This document shows positions 25,476 through 34,329 of a DNA stretch of 64,000 bases, piece after piece. Numbering within the stretch: the stretch's first letter is position 1; the number at the start of each line of letters is the position of its first letter. The DNA lies in the NCBI GenBank assembly GCA_016745215.1, contig CP050890.1, positions 6,076,001-6,140,000 of the forward strand, written 5' to 3'. The notes below the pieces were generated by a model. That model had not been told where the DNA came from, searched no databases, and worked only from the letters and a program-made list of their open reading frames with translations. The stretch comes from Thiohalocapsa sp. PB-PSB1 (GTDB lineage Bacteria > Pseudomonadota > Gammaproteobacteria > Chromatiales > Chromatiaceae). A program made the position numbers and the translations under genes.

Positions 25476-26392
25476 TAAGTGGTGAACAGGGCTTCTTTAT
25501 GCGTTGCCGAGTCGCCGCTGGGGGTCGTCGCGACCAGATCCTGATGACCAACCAGAATGTTCAAGCGTCCGGCGTCAATCGAGCCAACATGGGCGCAATG
25601 CCAGATGTCGATCCGATCCGCCCGGGCGGGGTCGAGCTGCAATGCGGCCTGTCGCCAGCCGTCCATCAGTGCCCGTTGCAATTCGGATTGGTCGGCCCTT
25701 AAATGCCAATCGCTGGGCTGGCTGTCGATATGATAGCCGAGTTCCATACAACGAGCCGCGGCATACGCCGCGGCGGCTGGGCCCAGGGCCGGACCGAAGC
25801 TCTTGTCGGTGCGCTGGTGGCGATTGACCAGATCCAGCACCATGGCATCCTCGGGGTGCTCTGGCCACCATTCGCAGCGGCCGTCGTAGTTGAGAGCGAA
25901 CAAGAGTTGGCAGCGGGCCGCATGGCAGCGGTCGAGCAATGCATCAAGCCAACGCGCTGAGACCAGGTCGAGCAATGCGGAGGCGGTCACCAGGCCGCCG
26001 TCCGGCAGCGGCAATTGCCGCGGCACGCTGGCCAGGTCCAATTGCAACAGGTGCACGGGAGCATGCCAGTCGCTCCCGGCAACCATCAGGTTTGCCGTCT
26101 GCTGAAGACTGTACTCGAGTCCGATGCTCTGCGCCCAGGCCGCGGTGCGCGCCGGCAATTGGTGCAATAACGCGGGGTCGATGTCGACGCAGGTCCAGCG
26201 TTGCTGGCCAGCGCCGGCGTCGGCGAGCAATGGGGCAAGATGACGCAGATTGGCGCCATTGCCGCAGCCAAGATCCAGCACGTCGAGGCCCTGTGCCGGG
26301 TCGATCTGCAGCCAACGCAGCAGATGGTCGGCGCGCGCACGTCGATCCGCCGGGGCGCGCAGGGTCAGCCAATGATCGGTGAAGTCAGACAT
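25475..26392 (-). CDS. class I SAM-dependent methyltransferase
   Basis: A 305-residue protein with a Rossmann methyltransferase fold. Motif I is VLDLGCGNGANLRHLAP (about residues 38-54) and motif II carries TCVDIDPALL, followed by LLQLDLASVP and a later SALLDLVSARWLDALL. The acceptor is unknown. It is the last gene of a tightly packed minus-strand operon (dehydrogenase, PTPS-like, glycosyltransferase, methyltransferase) and overlaps the glycosyltransferase stop by 8 bases, so it probably acts on the same product. Confidence 0.88.
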   Translation of the reverse strand: MSDFTDHWLTLRAPADRRARADHLLRWLQIDPAQGLDVLDLGCGNGANLRHLAPLLADAGAGQQRWTCVDIDPALLHQLPARTAAWAQSIGLEYSLQQTANLMVAGSDWHAPVHLLQLDLASVPRQLPLPDGGLVTASALLDLVSARWLDALLDRCHAARCQLLFALNYDGRCEWWPEHPEDAMVLDLVNRHQRTDKSFGPALGPAAAAYAAARCMELGYHIDSQPSDWHLRADQSELQRALMDGWRQAALQLDPARADRIDIWHCAHVGSIDAGRLNILVGHQDLVATTPSGDSATHKEALFTT

Positions 26393-27428
26393 GATTCAAT
26401 ACCTCGGCGAATCGGCGGGCACGGTCTTGCCAGGTCGGCAATCGCGTTCGAGCCCGACGGGCACCGGCGGCAAGTCGATCGCGCAGTGGCCGGTCGCTGA
26501 GCAGGCGCTCCAGCGCTGTGGCAAGCGCGCTCGCCGAACCAGGCTCCACCAGCAGGCCGGCATCCGCCGGCACGGTATCCGGGATGGCGCCGGCGCTGGT
26601 GCCCAGCACCGGCAAGCCATGCGCCAGGGCCTCAGCGTAGACCATGCCATAGCCTTCGAATAAACTCGGTAATACAAATAGGTCGGCCTGTTTGTACAAG
26701 GCGGCCAACTCGCTCGCCGGTACCTCGCCAAGCAGGTGCACCCGACTCTGAAGCCCAAGGGCATGGATGCGCTCGCACAGCGCCGAGGCGGTGTCCGGGG
26801 CACGTTCCAGGCTGCCGGCGCAGATCAGCATCCAATCCAGTCGAGTCAATCGGGCCAGCGCATCGATCAGCAGATGATGACCCTTGCGCGGCGTCAAACT
26901 GCCGACGCAGAGTATATGCAAGGGTCCAGGCCCGCTGCCGGTGGCCAGCGCTGCTGGCTTGCAGCCAGGCTCGATGACATCGATTCTGGTTGCCGCAACT
27001 CCAAAATCATTCAGCAGACTCGCGGTATATGGGCTGGTGACAATGACATGGCGCACATGGCGCAATGCGGCGGTCTCGGATTGTCGCAACGCCTGCGCGA
27101 GGTGCGGGTCGAGGCCGGTCTCCAATGCCAGTGGGTGGTGCACCAGGGCGATCAGCCGCAATCGGTAAGCCTGCGCGGCCAGCACCTCTGGCATCGCCCC
27201 CAGGGCGAGACCGTCGATCAGCACCCGGGCATGATCATTGATTCCGGCCAGCAGGCGGGCGGCCTCGGTGAGCGCTTGTGCGCTTGGCGTTGGAAAACTG
27301 GTATCCAGGCAACACACCTGAATATGCCAGCCCAGTTCGCGCAGACCATCAACGACATGTCGATCATACAGAGTACCGCCGGTGGTGGCGGCAAGATCGC
27401 CGGGGAGCAGGAGATGGAGATGATTCAT
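26385..27428 (-). CDS. GT4-family glycosyltransferase
   Basis: A 347-residue GT-B glycosyltransferase. The N-terminal half begins HLHLLLPGDLAATTGGTLYDRHV. The C-terminal nucleotide-sugar domain has ILCVGSLTPRKGHHLLIDAL and LFVLPSLFEGYGMVYAEALAHGLP in two runs, with the E-x7-E motif at EGYGMVYAE. No membrane segment or signal. I use the ATG at 27428; a TTG at 27512 overlapping the upstream stop (TTGA) would add 28 residues. The acceptor is unknown; the operon context points to a pterin-like or other small molecule. Confidence 0.9.
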   Translation of the reverse strand: MNHLHLLLPGDLAATTGGTLYDRHVVDGLRELGWHIQVCCLDTSFPTPSAQALTEAARLLAGINDHARVLIDGLALGAMPEVLAAQAYRLRLIALVHHPLALETGLDPHLAQALRQSETAALRHVRHVIVTSPYTASLLNDFGVAATRIDVIEPGCKPAALATGSGPGPLHILCVGSLTPRKGHHLLIDALARLTRLDWMLICAGSLERAPDTASALCERIHALGLQSRVHLLGEVPASELAALYKQADLFVLPSLFEGYGMVYAEALAHGLPVLGTSAGAIPDTVPADAGLLVEPGSASALATALERLLSDRPLRDRLAAGARRARTRLPTWQDRARRFAEVLNHV

Positions 27429-27508
27429 ATCCAGTCTTGCGCTGAGGCCATTAGCAATGCCCGCGTTGGCATCGGTGCCGGGGAATCGCGGTACACGCGC
27501 ACTCTGTA

Positions 27509-27922
27509 TCAACCGGCCGCGCGGTTAAGCGGTGCCTCATATGCGGCCCAAGCCAGATGGGATTCCGACAACACCACCCGCAGGCTGCTCAATCCAACGG
27601 CACCGGGGCCGAGTTCGCCAGCGGCAATGAGTGCGGCCATGCGCTCGAAGATGGCACGGGCCATGAATTCGGTGGTGGTGTTTTGGCCGGCAAACTCCGG
27701 GTCTTCGTCCAGATTGCGGTAGTTCAGTTGGTCGAGCAATCGATGCAATACTTCAGATGCCTTGCCGATGTCCACCACCAGGCCATCCGCATCCAATTGT
27801 TCCCGGCGGAATTCGCAGTCGACAATAAAGGTGGCTCCATGCAGGCGTTGCGCCGGGCCGAAGATCTGGCCCTGAAAACTATGGGCGATCATGATGTGAT
27901 CGCGAACGCAGAGGCTATACAT
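27509..27922 (-). CDS. 6-pyruvoyl-tetrahydropterin synthase / QueD family protein, altered zinc site
   Basis: A 137-residue T-fold protein: [25 protein letters not shown] at the start, [23 protein letters not shown] in the middle and [14 protein letters not shown] with the substrate-binding Glu region toward the end. In canonical PTPS/QueD the zinc motif reads HGH; here it is HGA, and the usual catalytic Cys just before it is absent (AQRLHG). The reaction may therefore differ from 6-carboxytetrahydropterin or 6-pyruvoyl-tetrahydropterin synthesis. Its start overlaps the upstream dehydrogenase by 8 bases. Confidence 0.85.
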   Translation of the reverse strand: MYSLCVRDHIMIAHSFQGQIFGPAQRLHGATFIVDCEFRREQLDADGLVVDIGKASEVLHRLLDQLNYRNLDEDPEFAGQNTTTEFMARAIFERMAALIAAGELGPGAVGLSSLRVVLSESHLAWAAYEAPLNRAAG

Positions 27923-28931
27923 CGCGGGTCTCGTCAGTGTCGAAGGGTTCGTCGTAACGGATACAGTGCAATAGGGTATCGCCGGGGGATTCGGCGAGCC
28001 TTGCCTGCACCTGCGGGAGCGCGGAAAATGGGTCTTCGCCGGTGATCAACACATCCAGCGCGTCATTGTTCAGCAATGCCAAAGCCAGGGTCATTCGTCG
28101 TCGATAATCCCAGCGGGTGCGCTGATCGCTGGCAATCGTGCCAACCTGAGATGAGCGCAATGTCAGCCTGCGCTGATGAAATGCCTGCCCCAACGGCAGG
28201 GTGACAGCCTGGTCACCGAACCAGCTCAGCTCCAGCACCGTGGCTTCAAAACCGGCCAGGCCCAGTGCAGTGCTCAGGCCAGCCTGGGTACCGCTGGCGT
28301 GGATGACCCGATCCGCGTCCGGGGTCGCTGCGGCCGGGCTGCAGAAGTCGACCCCGAGTGCCGCGGCAACCGCAGCGCGATGCGGATTGGTGTCGATTAG
28401 CTGCACCGTACAGCCCGGGATGCGACCAGCGAGCCAGGCAACCAAGCAGCCGAGGGTGCCGCCGCCGACGACATGAATGCGATCGCCAATGCGCGGTAAG
28501 ACATCCCACAGCCCATTGATGGCGGTTTCGAGATTCGCTGCTAATAATACACGTCGTGGCGGAAGGGCCTCCGGCACCGGATAGAGCGCGCTGGCCGGTA
28601 CTTGATAGCGGGTCTGATGCGGATACAGACAATAGACCTCGCGCCCGATCCATGCCGCTGGCCCCTGCTCTACGACCCCGACCGAACTGTAGCCGTATTT
28701 CACCGGCGCCGGGAAGTCCCCCTGCTGAAATGGCGCCCGCATGCGCTGGTATTCGCTGGCGGGCACTTCGCCGCGGTAGACGATGCCCTCGGTGCCGCGG
28801 CTGATGCCGCTGAAATGGGCGCGCACCTGTACCCAGTCGGGCGCCAGCGACGGCAAGGTTTCGGCAAGGATTCGTCCCTGGTTCGGGGCGGTGACCCAGA
28901 ATGCCTGGGCTTGCGTCAGAGAATGATCCAA
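27915..28931 (-). CDS. zinc-type medium-chain dehydrogenase-like protein
   Basis: A 338-residue MDR-superfamily oxidoreductase: [19 protein letters not shown] near residue 43, [11 protein letters not shown], then the Rossmann motif [15 protein letters not shown] (about 153-167) with a following acidic LIDTNPHR for NAD(P) binding. The usual catalytic-zinc Cys/His pattern is not evident, as in several MDR subgroups. The start is TTG at 28931 with an AGGT site upstream; no ATG is available at the family N terminus. First gene of the putative pterin/glycosyl operon. Confidence 0.85.
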   Translation of the reverse strand: MDHSLTQAQAFWVTAPNQGRILAETLPSLAPDWVQVRAHFSGISRGTEGIVYRGEVPASEYQRMRAPFQQGDFPAPVKYGYSSVGVVEQGPAAWIGREVYCLYPHQTRYQVPASALYPVPEALPPRRVLLAANLETAINGLWDVLPRIGDRIHVVGGGTLGCLVAWLAGRIPGCTVQLIDTNPHRAAVAAALGVDFCSPAAATPDADRVIHASGTQAGLSTALGLAGFEATVLELSWFGDQAVTLPLGQAFHQRRLTLRSSQVGTIASDQRTRWDYRRRMTLALALLNNDALDVLITGEDPFSALPQVQARLAESPGDTLLHCIRYDEPFDTDETRDV

Positions 28932-28946
28932 TCGTTGTTACCTAGC

Positions 28947-29873
28947 TCAGCCGACGGACGCGAGATAGGCCAGCGTCGAAGGGTCAAAAGGTCTCGCCGT
29001 CAGTCCCAGCCGAGCGAAGCCGTCTTCAGCGCAGGTGTTTCCAGCCAAAAGCATGGTCAATTGGTCACGAGTCACCGGGAACCAGCGAAAACGGCCCATC
29101 AGACCGGCCACCGGAGCAATGAACATCACCGGTGCCGGCAGCATCAGCTTTTTCTTGCCCGTAGCCCTGGCGATGGCGGTGAGAATTTCCTTCCAGCTCC
29201 AATTCTGCGGGCCGCAAAGCTCATAGGTCTGTCCAATGCTCTCCGGCTGACTCAGCGCGGCGGCAAAGGCATTTGCCACATCTTCCACATGTACCGGACC
29301 CAACTGGAAGCCGCCCGCGTCGACCGGGAACAGGCCCTCGTAGAATAATGGTGCCGGTAACGGGCTGTCGATCAGCTCGGCCTTGAGCTGACTGCAAAAT
29401 TCCATGCGCCCGCGCGGATCGCCGAAAATCACCGATGGTCGGAAGATAGTCCAGTCGAGGCCGGATGCCATTAGCGCCTCCTCGGCCTGGAGCTTGCTAG
29501 TTTGGTATGGGGTTGCAGCGGCGTCGATACCGTTTGCGCTCATCAGCAGAAAACGCCGCACACCGAGTTCTTCGGCCACCGCCATCGCACGCTCGGCGCC
29601 GCGAAGTTGCAGGGCGTCGAAGCTGATGCCGGCGGTTGTATCCTCGCGCAGGATACCGACCAGATAGATCGCAGCATCGCAGCCGTCGAAACAGGTACGG
29701 ATGGCTGCCCCGTCGCCGACGTCGCCGGCGATGGATTCCACCGCCGGATGCATCGGTGCCTTGTGCTCGCTTCCGGGGCGAACCAACAGCCGCACCTGAT
29801 GCTCGAGGTTGCAGAGTTGATCCACCAAGTAGGAACCGACGAACCCCGTACCGCCGATAATACCGATTTTCAT
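28947..29873 (-). CDS. NAD(P)-binding epimerase-like protein (NDUFA9/atypical SDR group)
   Basis: A 308-residue protein opening with the nucleotide-binding motif IGIIGGTGFVGSYLVDQL. It continues with AAIYLVGILRE, RRFLLMSANGIDAAATPYQTSK (the YxxxK pair is kept), GLDWTIFRPSVIFG and GPVHVEDVANAFAAAL, the pattern of complex-I-associated NDUFA9-like proteins. The start at ATG 29873 is preceded by GAGG. It is 15 bases upstream of the dehydrogenase and on the same strand, so it may lead the operon, but its family is also common outside such clusters. Confidence 0.86.
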   Translation of the reverse strand: MKIGIIGGTGFVGSYLVDQLCNLEHQVRLLVRPGSEHKAPMHPAVESIAGDVGDGAAIRTCFDGCDAAIYLVGILREDTTAGISFDALQLRGAERAMAVAEELGVRRFLLMSANGIDAAATPYQTSKLQAEEALMASGLDWTIFRPSVIFGDPRGRMEFCSQLKAELIDSPLPAPLFYEGLFPVDAGGFQLGPVHVEDVANAFAAALSQPESIGQTYELCGPQNWSWKEILTAIARATGKKKLMLPAPVMFIAPVAGLMGRFRWFPVTRDQLTMLLAGNTCAEDGFARLGLTARPFDPSTLAYLASVG

Positions 29874-30307
29874 AGGAATTGACCTCGGGTATTGCAGCAT
29901 CAGCGTGATTGTCGGCTGTCAGGCCAGTTGGCCGAGCGCCGCTGTCGCTGAAGAGCGTTGATAAAGAAGAGAGAGTGTCATTGCGAAAGCTGAGGTGTAA
30001 GAGCGGGAATTCCAGTCCGGCTTGTCAGGTCATTTAGGAAAACCTTGGATTCAGCCCGGGTCAAGCGCCCCAGTCCGTACCAGTTGGTTCAGTATCGAAA
30101 TGAATATCAGCTGACTCGGAGAGAAGAGGAGCGGTGATCCAGTAGCGCTGTGAATCAGGTTCGCGAGTTTTCTGCAACATACAGAACACGAGCTGAGTCG
30201 GCCTTGAACATATTTTGCCCATATTTAACTAATAAAGTACCGCGGGTTGTTAAACTTTTGTTCGGCAGCATGTTCCGTTAACTATCAATTATAGCGAGGT
30301 ATTGATC
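29874..30307. other. 434-bp divergent intergenic region
   Basis: Separates two divergent genes and becomes markedly A+T rich toward the SDR start (30200-30300), where its promoter must lie. AGCGAGGT before 30308 is a good ribosome site. I see no -35/-10 pair that I would defend, no RNA gene and no repeat. Confidence 0.5.
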
Positions 30308-31009
30308 ATGTCGAAGCACTTTTTGATCGTCGGCGCCAGTTCCGGCATCGGTGCAGAATTACTGAACTTACTTGTGGCCGGAGAACACCAGGTTACTCAT
30401 GTGTCGCGTAAACCGGAAAATGCCGCAGACTTACCTATGGTCAATGGCCTGCAGTGGGATGCCCTCGACGACGAATTTCCGGCATCAGACCTACCGGAGC
30501 AACTTGACGGATTCGTTTACTGCCCGGGGAGCATTCGGCTGCGCCCCTTCGAGCGGCTAAAACTGAAGGAATTTCAGGATGATTTAGAAATCAACCTGCT
30601 CGGCGCCGTGCGTGCAATCCAGGCCGCCCTACCCTCGTTGCGGAAAAGTAAGACTGCATCGATCGTGCTCTTCAGTACAGTTGCAGTGCAGACCGGAATG
30701 CCCTATCACGCCTCGATTGCGGCGGCCAAGGGCGCGGTAGAGGGGTTGACTCGATCATTGGCCGCTGAATTAGCACCTGCTATCCGCGTCAACGCCATTG
30801 CGCCGACCATCACCAATACACCACTGGCGCAGCGCCTGCTCAGTACTGACGACAAACAGGCCGCCGCTGCTGAACGACATCCGCTCAAGCGCATTGCCGA
30901 TCCCAAAGAGATGGCGCAGACCGCGGCCTGGCTATTACAGGGTGCTCCTTCGGTGACCGGACAAATCATCGCTGTGGATGCAGGTCTTTCGAGTGTACGG
31001 CTGCTTTGA
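30308..31009 (+). CDS. short-chain dehydrogenase/reductase
   Basis: A 233-residue classical SDR. It has the cofactor motif VGASSGIGAELL (about residues 8-19) and the catalytic Ser/Tyr/Lys set in VLFSTVAVQTGMPYHASIAAAKGAVEGLT, given here in parts: Ser in LFSTVA, Tyr in MPYHA, Lys in AAKGA. Note that the motif is Y-x5-AAK (YHASIAAAK) rather than the usual Y-x3-K. The end carries the family's VTGQIIAVDAGLS. ATG at 30308 with a good ribosome site; stands alone. Confidence 0.88.
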   Translation: MSKHFLIVGASSGIGAELLNLLVAGEHQVTHVSRKPENAADLPMVNGLQWDALDDEFPASDLPEQLDGFVYCPGSIRLRPFERLKLKEFQDDLEINLLGAVRAIQAALPSLRKSKTASIVLFSTVAVQTGMPYHASIAAAKGAVEGLTRSLAAELAPAIRVNAIAPTITNTPLAQRLLSTDDKQAAAAERHPLKRIADPKEMAQTAAWLLQGAPSVTGQIIAVDAGLSSVRLL

Positions 31010-31232
31010 TCCTTCGGTTTTCGAGCAGCACGCTTCGCCTTGACCGCCGAGGAAGTGGTTTGGGTGGTGATGATGCACAAGATACGATTGGCTCGAATCC
31101 TAATCGGCTTCTATCGAGAAAAACCCACCACCTGATCTGTTTTGTCATCCGACCTCGACATCGCGATAACCAGCCCACGGTAACTGGCTCATGGAGTGAC
31201 CGTGAACGATTCCCCGAGGGCTATCTTCGAGA

Positions 31233-31370
31233 ATTCACCGCAGAGATGCAGAGTGCGCAGAGGGGCCAAGACGCCCCGCCCGCAAGTGGACCCTTATCAG
31301 CTGGAGTAGGAGCCCGCTTGCGGGCGACCCGCAGGGGGTGCCAGCGGATCGGACACGAGTGTCATTTCCT
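31233..31370. repeat. dispersed intergenic repeat, second copy
   Basis: Same motif order as 10425-10583: ATTCACCGCAGAGATGCAG, GACGCCCCGCCCGCAAG, an intact GTAGGAGCCCGCTTGCGGGC half-hairpin and GCCAGCGGATCGGAC. The rest of 31010-31405 holds no gene. Confidence 0.7.
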
Positions 31371-31405
31371 GCTCGAACGACGACTCGGAAATTCTTGTCC
31401 ATTCC

Positions 31406-32254
31406 CTATTCATCCTCGGACAGTTCCACATACTGCTCGACGATATCCGCACTCTCTCTCGAGCCGACATTATTAGCCAGATAAGTATCCACCCAGCGCA
31501 ATAGATTCGGCGCATCAGGTCGTACGGCGATACAGATATCGCTGGGGCGACGTACCTCGGGATCAATGGCCACATGAATGGCGGTGGATGGGTATTGGCG
31601 CATAAAGAACGCGATTTGCAGATCGCCGTGTGCGCCCCCGAAAATCTTGTCTTCGCGCACGGCCTGCATCAGCTCCATTAAATTCGCATAATGCTGCACC
31701 TGGATTTGCGAGAAATCCCGTTCCATCATCGTTTGGTAAACGCTGCCTTCGATCACGCCTATTATCAGCGAACTGCCCGCGGCACCATTTACCAGCTCTT
31801 GAATCGTCCCGGCATCGAAATCACGTTTCAGCCGCGCAAAGTTAGTGCGATTGTAAAAGAGCCGCCCGCTTTGGCGAATGTAAGGCCGAGAAAAATAGAC
31901 CTCGAGCGCCCGGGATACTCCACTGCTGAGGAAGGAGATACCCAGATCAGCCTGCTTCCCGGCGACCTGGCCAATCACGTCGTTGTAGGTCTCGGCGCTG
32001 CGCACGAATTCAACCTCGACGCCCAGCTTCTCGGCCAGATCCCGGGCCAGATCGGCCTCGGCACCGGCCGGGCTACCGTCCGGGGCCGTCATGATCATCG
32101 GCGGCACATCTCTGGCCAGGATCGCAACCCGTACGACACCGGCATCCAGAATACGCTGGATGTCCGCAAAGGCTGAATCGACGGCCCGCGTCGGTAGCGC
32201 GACAGTCAGACCAACGAATATCAACACGGCATAGAGGCCCACAACGGCTTTCAT
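31406..32254 (-). CDS. periplasmic solute-binding protein (SBP family 3)
   Basis: A 282-residue exported protein with a signal peptide (VGLYAVLIFVGLTVALPTRA) and an amino-acid-type binding fold: RVAILARDVPPMIM, GAEADLARDLAEKLGVEVEFV, GKQADLGISFLSSGVSRALEVYFSRPYI (in parts), SLIIGVIEGSVYQTMMER and HVAIDPEVRRPSDICIAV. It normally delivers a ligand to an ABC importer. Here the upstream partner, overlapping by 4 bases, is a DAACS-type secondary symporter instead, and no ABC permease is near. Ligand unknown; amino or dicarboxylic acids are likely. Confidence 0.88.
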   Translation of the reverse strand: MKAVVGLYAVLIFVGLTVALPTRAVDSAFADIQRILDAGVVRVAILARDVPPMIMTAPDGSPAGAEADLARDLAEKLGVEVEFVRSAETYNDVIGQVAGKQADLGISFLSSGVSRALEVYFSRPYIRQSGRLFYNRTNFARLKRDFDAGTIQELVNGAAGSSLIIGVIEGSVYQTMMERDFSQIQVQHYANLMELMQAVREDKIFGGAHGDLQIAFFMRQYPSTAIHVAIDPEVRRPSDICIAVRPDAPNLLRWVDTYLANNVGSRESADIVEQYVELSEDE

Positions 32255-33558
32255 ATGTGGTTCTCCTGAAAGTGGACCGGAGCAGCCGGTGCTTCCGGCT
32301 TTTCTTTGCCGCGCCGCGCGGCCATGACGGTCAGCGTAATGTTTGCTTGCAGGCTGGTGGCGGTGCGCACTGGGCCGATCAGATTATCGGTGGTGGAGAG
32401 TACGACCAAAGCCATCGACGTTGGGATGCCGACCACACCGAGGAGCGGTGCTACGGTCGGAATCAGCACGGGTCCACCACCCACCGCGGTGGCCCCGGCA
32501 ATGATCGAGCCAATGGCGATGATGGCATAGTCCTGCAGGGCCAGATCGATGACATAGATTTGCGCTAGATACATGGTCAAAAATGACAGCAAGAAGACCG
32601 CGCCGTGCTGATTGGCGAAAATGCCAAACGGGATCACCAGGTCCGGCACACGCCGGTCGACGCCATAGTCCTGCTCCAGCATATCCAAGGTTGCGGGCAA
32701 TGCGACAATGGGATTGTTGGTCATAAAAGCGAGCATATTCGGGTTGCTCAGCCGACCCAGGGTCGGTAACAGCGGCCCGCGCACGGCACGCCAGAACAGC
32801 AGCATCAAAATGACCATCAAGATCGCACCGCCGATATAGAAGTCGATGACGAACTTAGTCAGCGCCAGCAGGGTCTCGGCGTCGATTTGCGCGACGACCC
32901 CAGCGATGAATAGCAGCAGCCCCGGTGCCAAGATAACGATCCCCCAGCGATAGAGCTGCATGAAGACGTCATAGATTGCCTTGACCAGGCTGAGGATCTG
33001 GTCGGTCTCGCGGTTGTCGATTGCACCGATGGCCAGTCCGATACAGACGCTGAGAAACACGATGGCCATGACATCATTACTGCTCAGGGCCTCGAAGACA
33101 TTGGTCGGGATTACCTGCAGCAGAAAGCCGAAAATACCGCCTTCGGCCTTGGGCTCCGGTGGCGCGGCGGTGATCAAGGCCCCGATGCTCTTTTGCGCCT
33201 CCGGCCCAAGGTCTCCGCCGGGCTGCAACAGCAGCGCGCTGCCAATGCCGATGATGCAAGGGATGATCAGCCCGACGGCATAGAGCAGCGCCATGTTCTT
33301 GAAGATCGGACGGGTATTGACATCGCGCAGCAAACCGGCGATGCCGTTGATGATGGCGGTGATCAGGATCGGCAATAGACACATCGATAGAAAAGCAATA
33401 TATAGACTGCCCAACGGGAATAGGGTCAGCCCCAGCGGGCTGAAGAACAGACCGATCAGGAAGCCGCCAACAACGGCGGCGAGCACGGTCTTGGGGTCTA
33501 ACAGGAGCTTTTTTATGTTCATGCGCTTACTGAGTCGTACTGCACTTGGCTCGATCAT
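32251..33558 (-). CDS. dicarboxylate/amino-acid:cation symporter (DAACS, GltP/DctA-like)
   Basis: A 435-residue inner-membrane carrier with about eight hydrophobic segments plus hairpins. Family signals are FAMTNNP-like AFMTNNPIVALPATLDML, FGIFANQHGAVFLLSFLTMYLAQI, the loop IIAGATAVGGGPVLIPTVAPLLGVVGIP and the terminal STTDNLIGPVRTATSLQANI, where the Asp binds cation and substrate. The substitution of the usual Ser-rich loop by AGATAVGGGP suggests altered specificity. Start at ATG 33558; a second ATG at 33522 is also possible. Its ATGA overlap with the binding-protein gene implies a joint function. Confidence 0.88.
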   Translation of the reverse strand: MIEPSAVRLSKRMNIKKLLLDPKTVLAAVVGGFLIGLFFSPLGLTLFPLGSLYIAFLSMCLLPILITAIINGIAGLLRDVNTRPIFKNMALLYAVGLIIPCIIGIGSALLLQPGGDLGPEAQKSIGALITAAPPEPKAEGGIFGFLLQVIPTNVFEALSSNDVMAIVFLSVCIGLAIGAIDNRETDQILSLVKAIYDVFMQLYRWGIVILAPGLLLFIAGVVAQIDAETLLALTKFVIDFYIGGAILMVILMLLFWRAVRGPLLPTLGRLSNPNMLAFMTNNPIVALPATLDMLEQDYGVDRRVPDLVIPFGIFANQHGAVFLLSFLTMYLAQIYVIDLALQDYAIIAIGSIIAGATAVGGGPVLIPTVAPLLGVVGIPTSMALVVLSTTDNLIGPVRTATSLQANITLTVMAARRGKEKPEAPAAPVHFQENHI

Positions 33559-33870
33559 GGGTGACAAACAGCCACTCTAGCATTTACCGCCGTCAGAAAT
33601 ACAGTCTGTCGTCGATATGCACTATTTCCGGATAGGATTTTCACACAAGGCAAGTCAACGAGGCTGAGCGCCAAACTCGTTGATCTTGCCCCAGAACCGC
33701 GTCCAGAACCCCCCCCCTCCCCCCCCCTAGCGCCTCCCCAGCGCCTCCCTAGCTCCTCCAGTACCCCATTGAATATCGCCTCAGAATAGACAATCCCAAC
33801 GACACATCAGACCAACTGCTGAATGACTTGCAAGCGACGGACATGAAGCTGGCACTGTTCGGGCTACAAC
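33559..33870. other. divergent intergenic stretch with C9-T-C9 tract
   Basis: Positions 33709-33727 are nine C, one T and nine C, followed by imperfect AGCGCCTCC repeats. No gene is seen. The tract is about 150 bases from the symporter start and far from the ABC gene, so a phase-variable promoter is not demonstrated. Confidence 0.5.
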
Positions 33871-34166
33871 CTAGGCTGTCGACATATCCTGAGTTTTGAT
33901 GCCAAACCGATTCCGGGTCTTGGATTGCTTCATCGAACGCACTGGGGAAGCCTCATCGGTGTCGGGGTCGCTATCGGAATCGGTATCGAATCCGCTCATC
34001 GATCAAAGCAGCCAGCTCGATACCAATCCCTCATTCCGACCTTGACACCGATCCCGACACCGACCCCGACCCCGACACCGACACCGACCCCGACACCGAC
34101 ACCGACTAAGCATCCATCAACCGGGAAGCGCTTGTTTTAGTGAGACTGCAGATTTCGACAGCCTAG
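33871..34166. mobile_element. CTAG-ended palindromic element, family 2, copy B
   Basis: A 296-bp CTAG-to-CTAG unit starting CTAGGCTGTCGACATATCC and ending GATTTCGACAGCCTAG. Its interior has GGGTCGCTATCGGAATCGG on one arm and a run of about ten GACACC/GACCCC hexamers (34046-34110) on the other. It is the reverse complement of 10816-11069 with a longer hexamer run. After it, 34167-34200 matches the TGCAACCCGCCCAGCG repeat of 10641. Confidence 0.85.
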
Positions 34167-34329
34167 CTGCAACCCGCCCAGCGCTATTGGATCGGGATAA
34201 CGATCCCGCTCCCGCTTTTGGTTTTGACACATCTTGTAATATGGAGCAAAAACCTGACCTAGTACGATCTAATGAGATCTAATATGCGATTTATCCTTTA
34301 ACTTACCCCGCGCCGATGCGATCCAGCCC

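Noticed and set aside
33709..33727. C9-T-C9 tract as a phase-variation switch
   Set aside because: It is not inside a gene nor placed between recognisable -35 and -10 elements; no target gene can be named.
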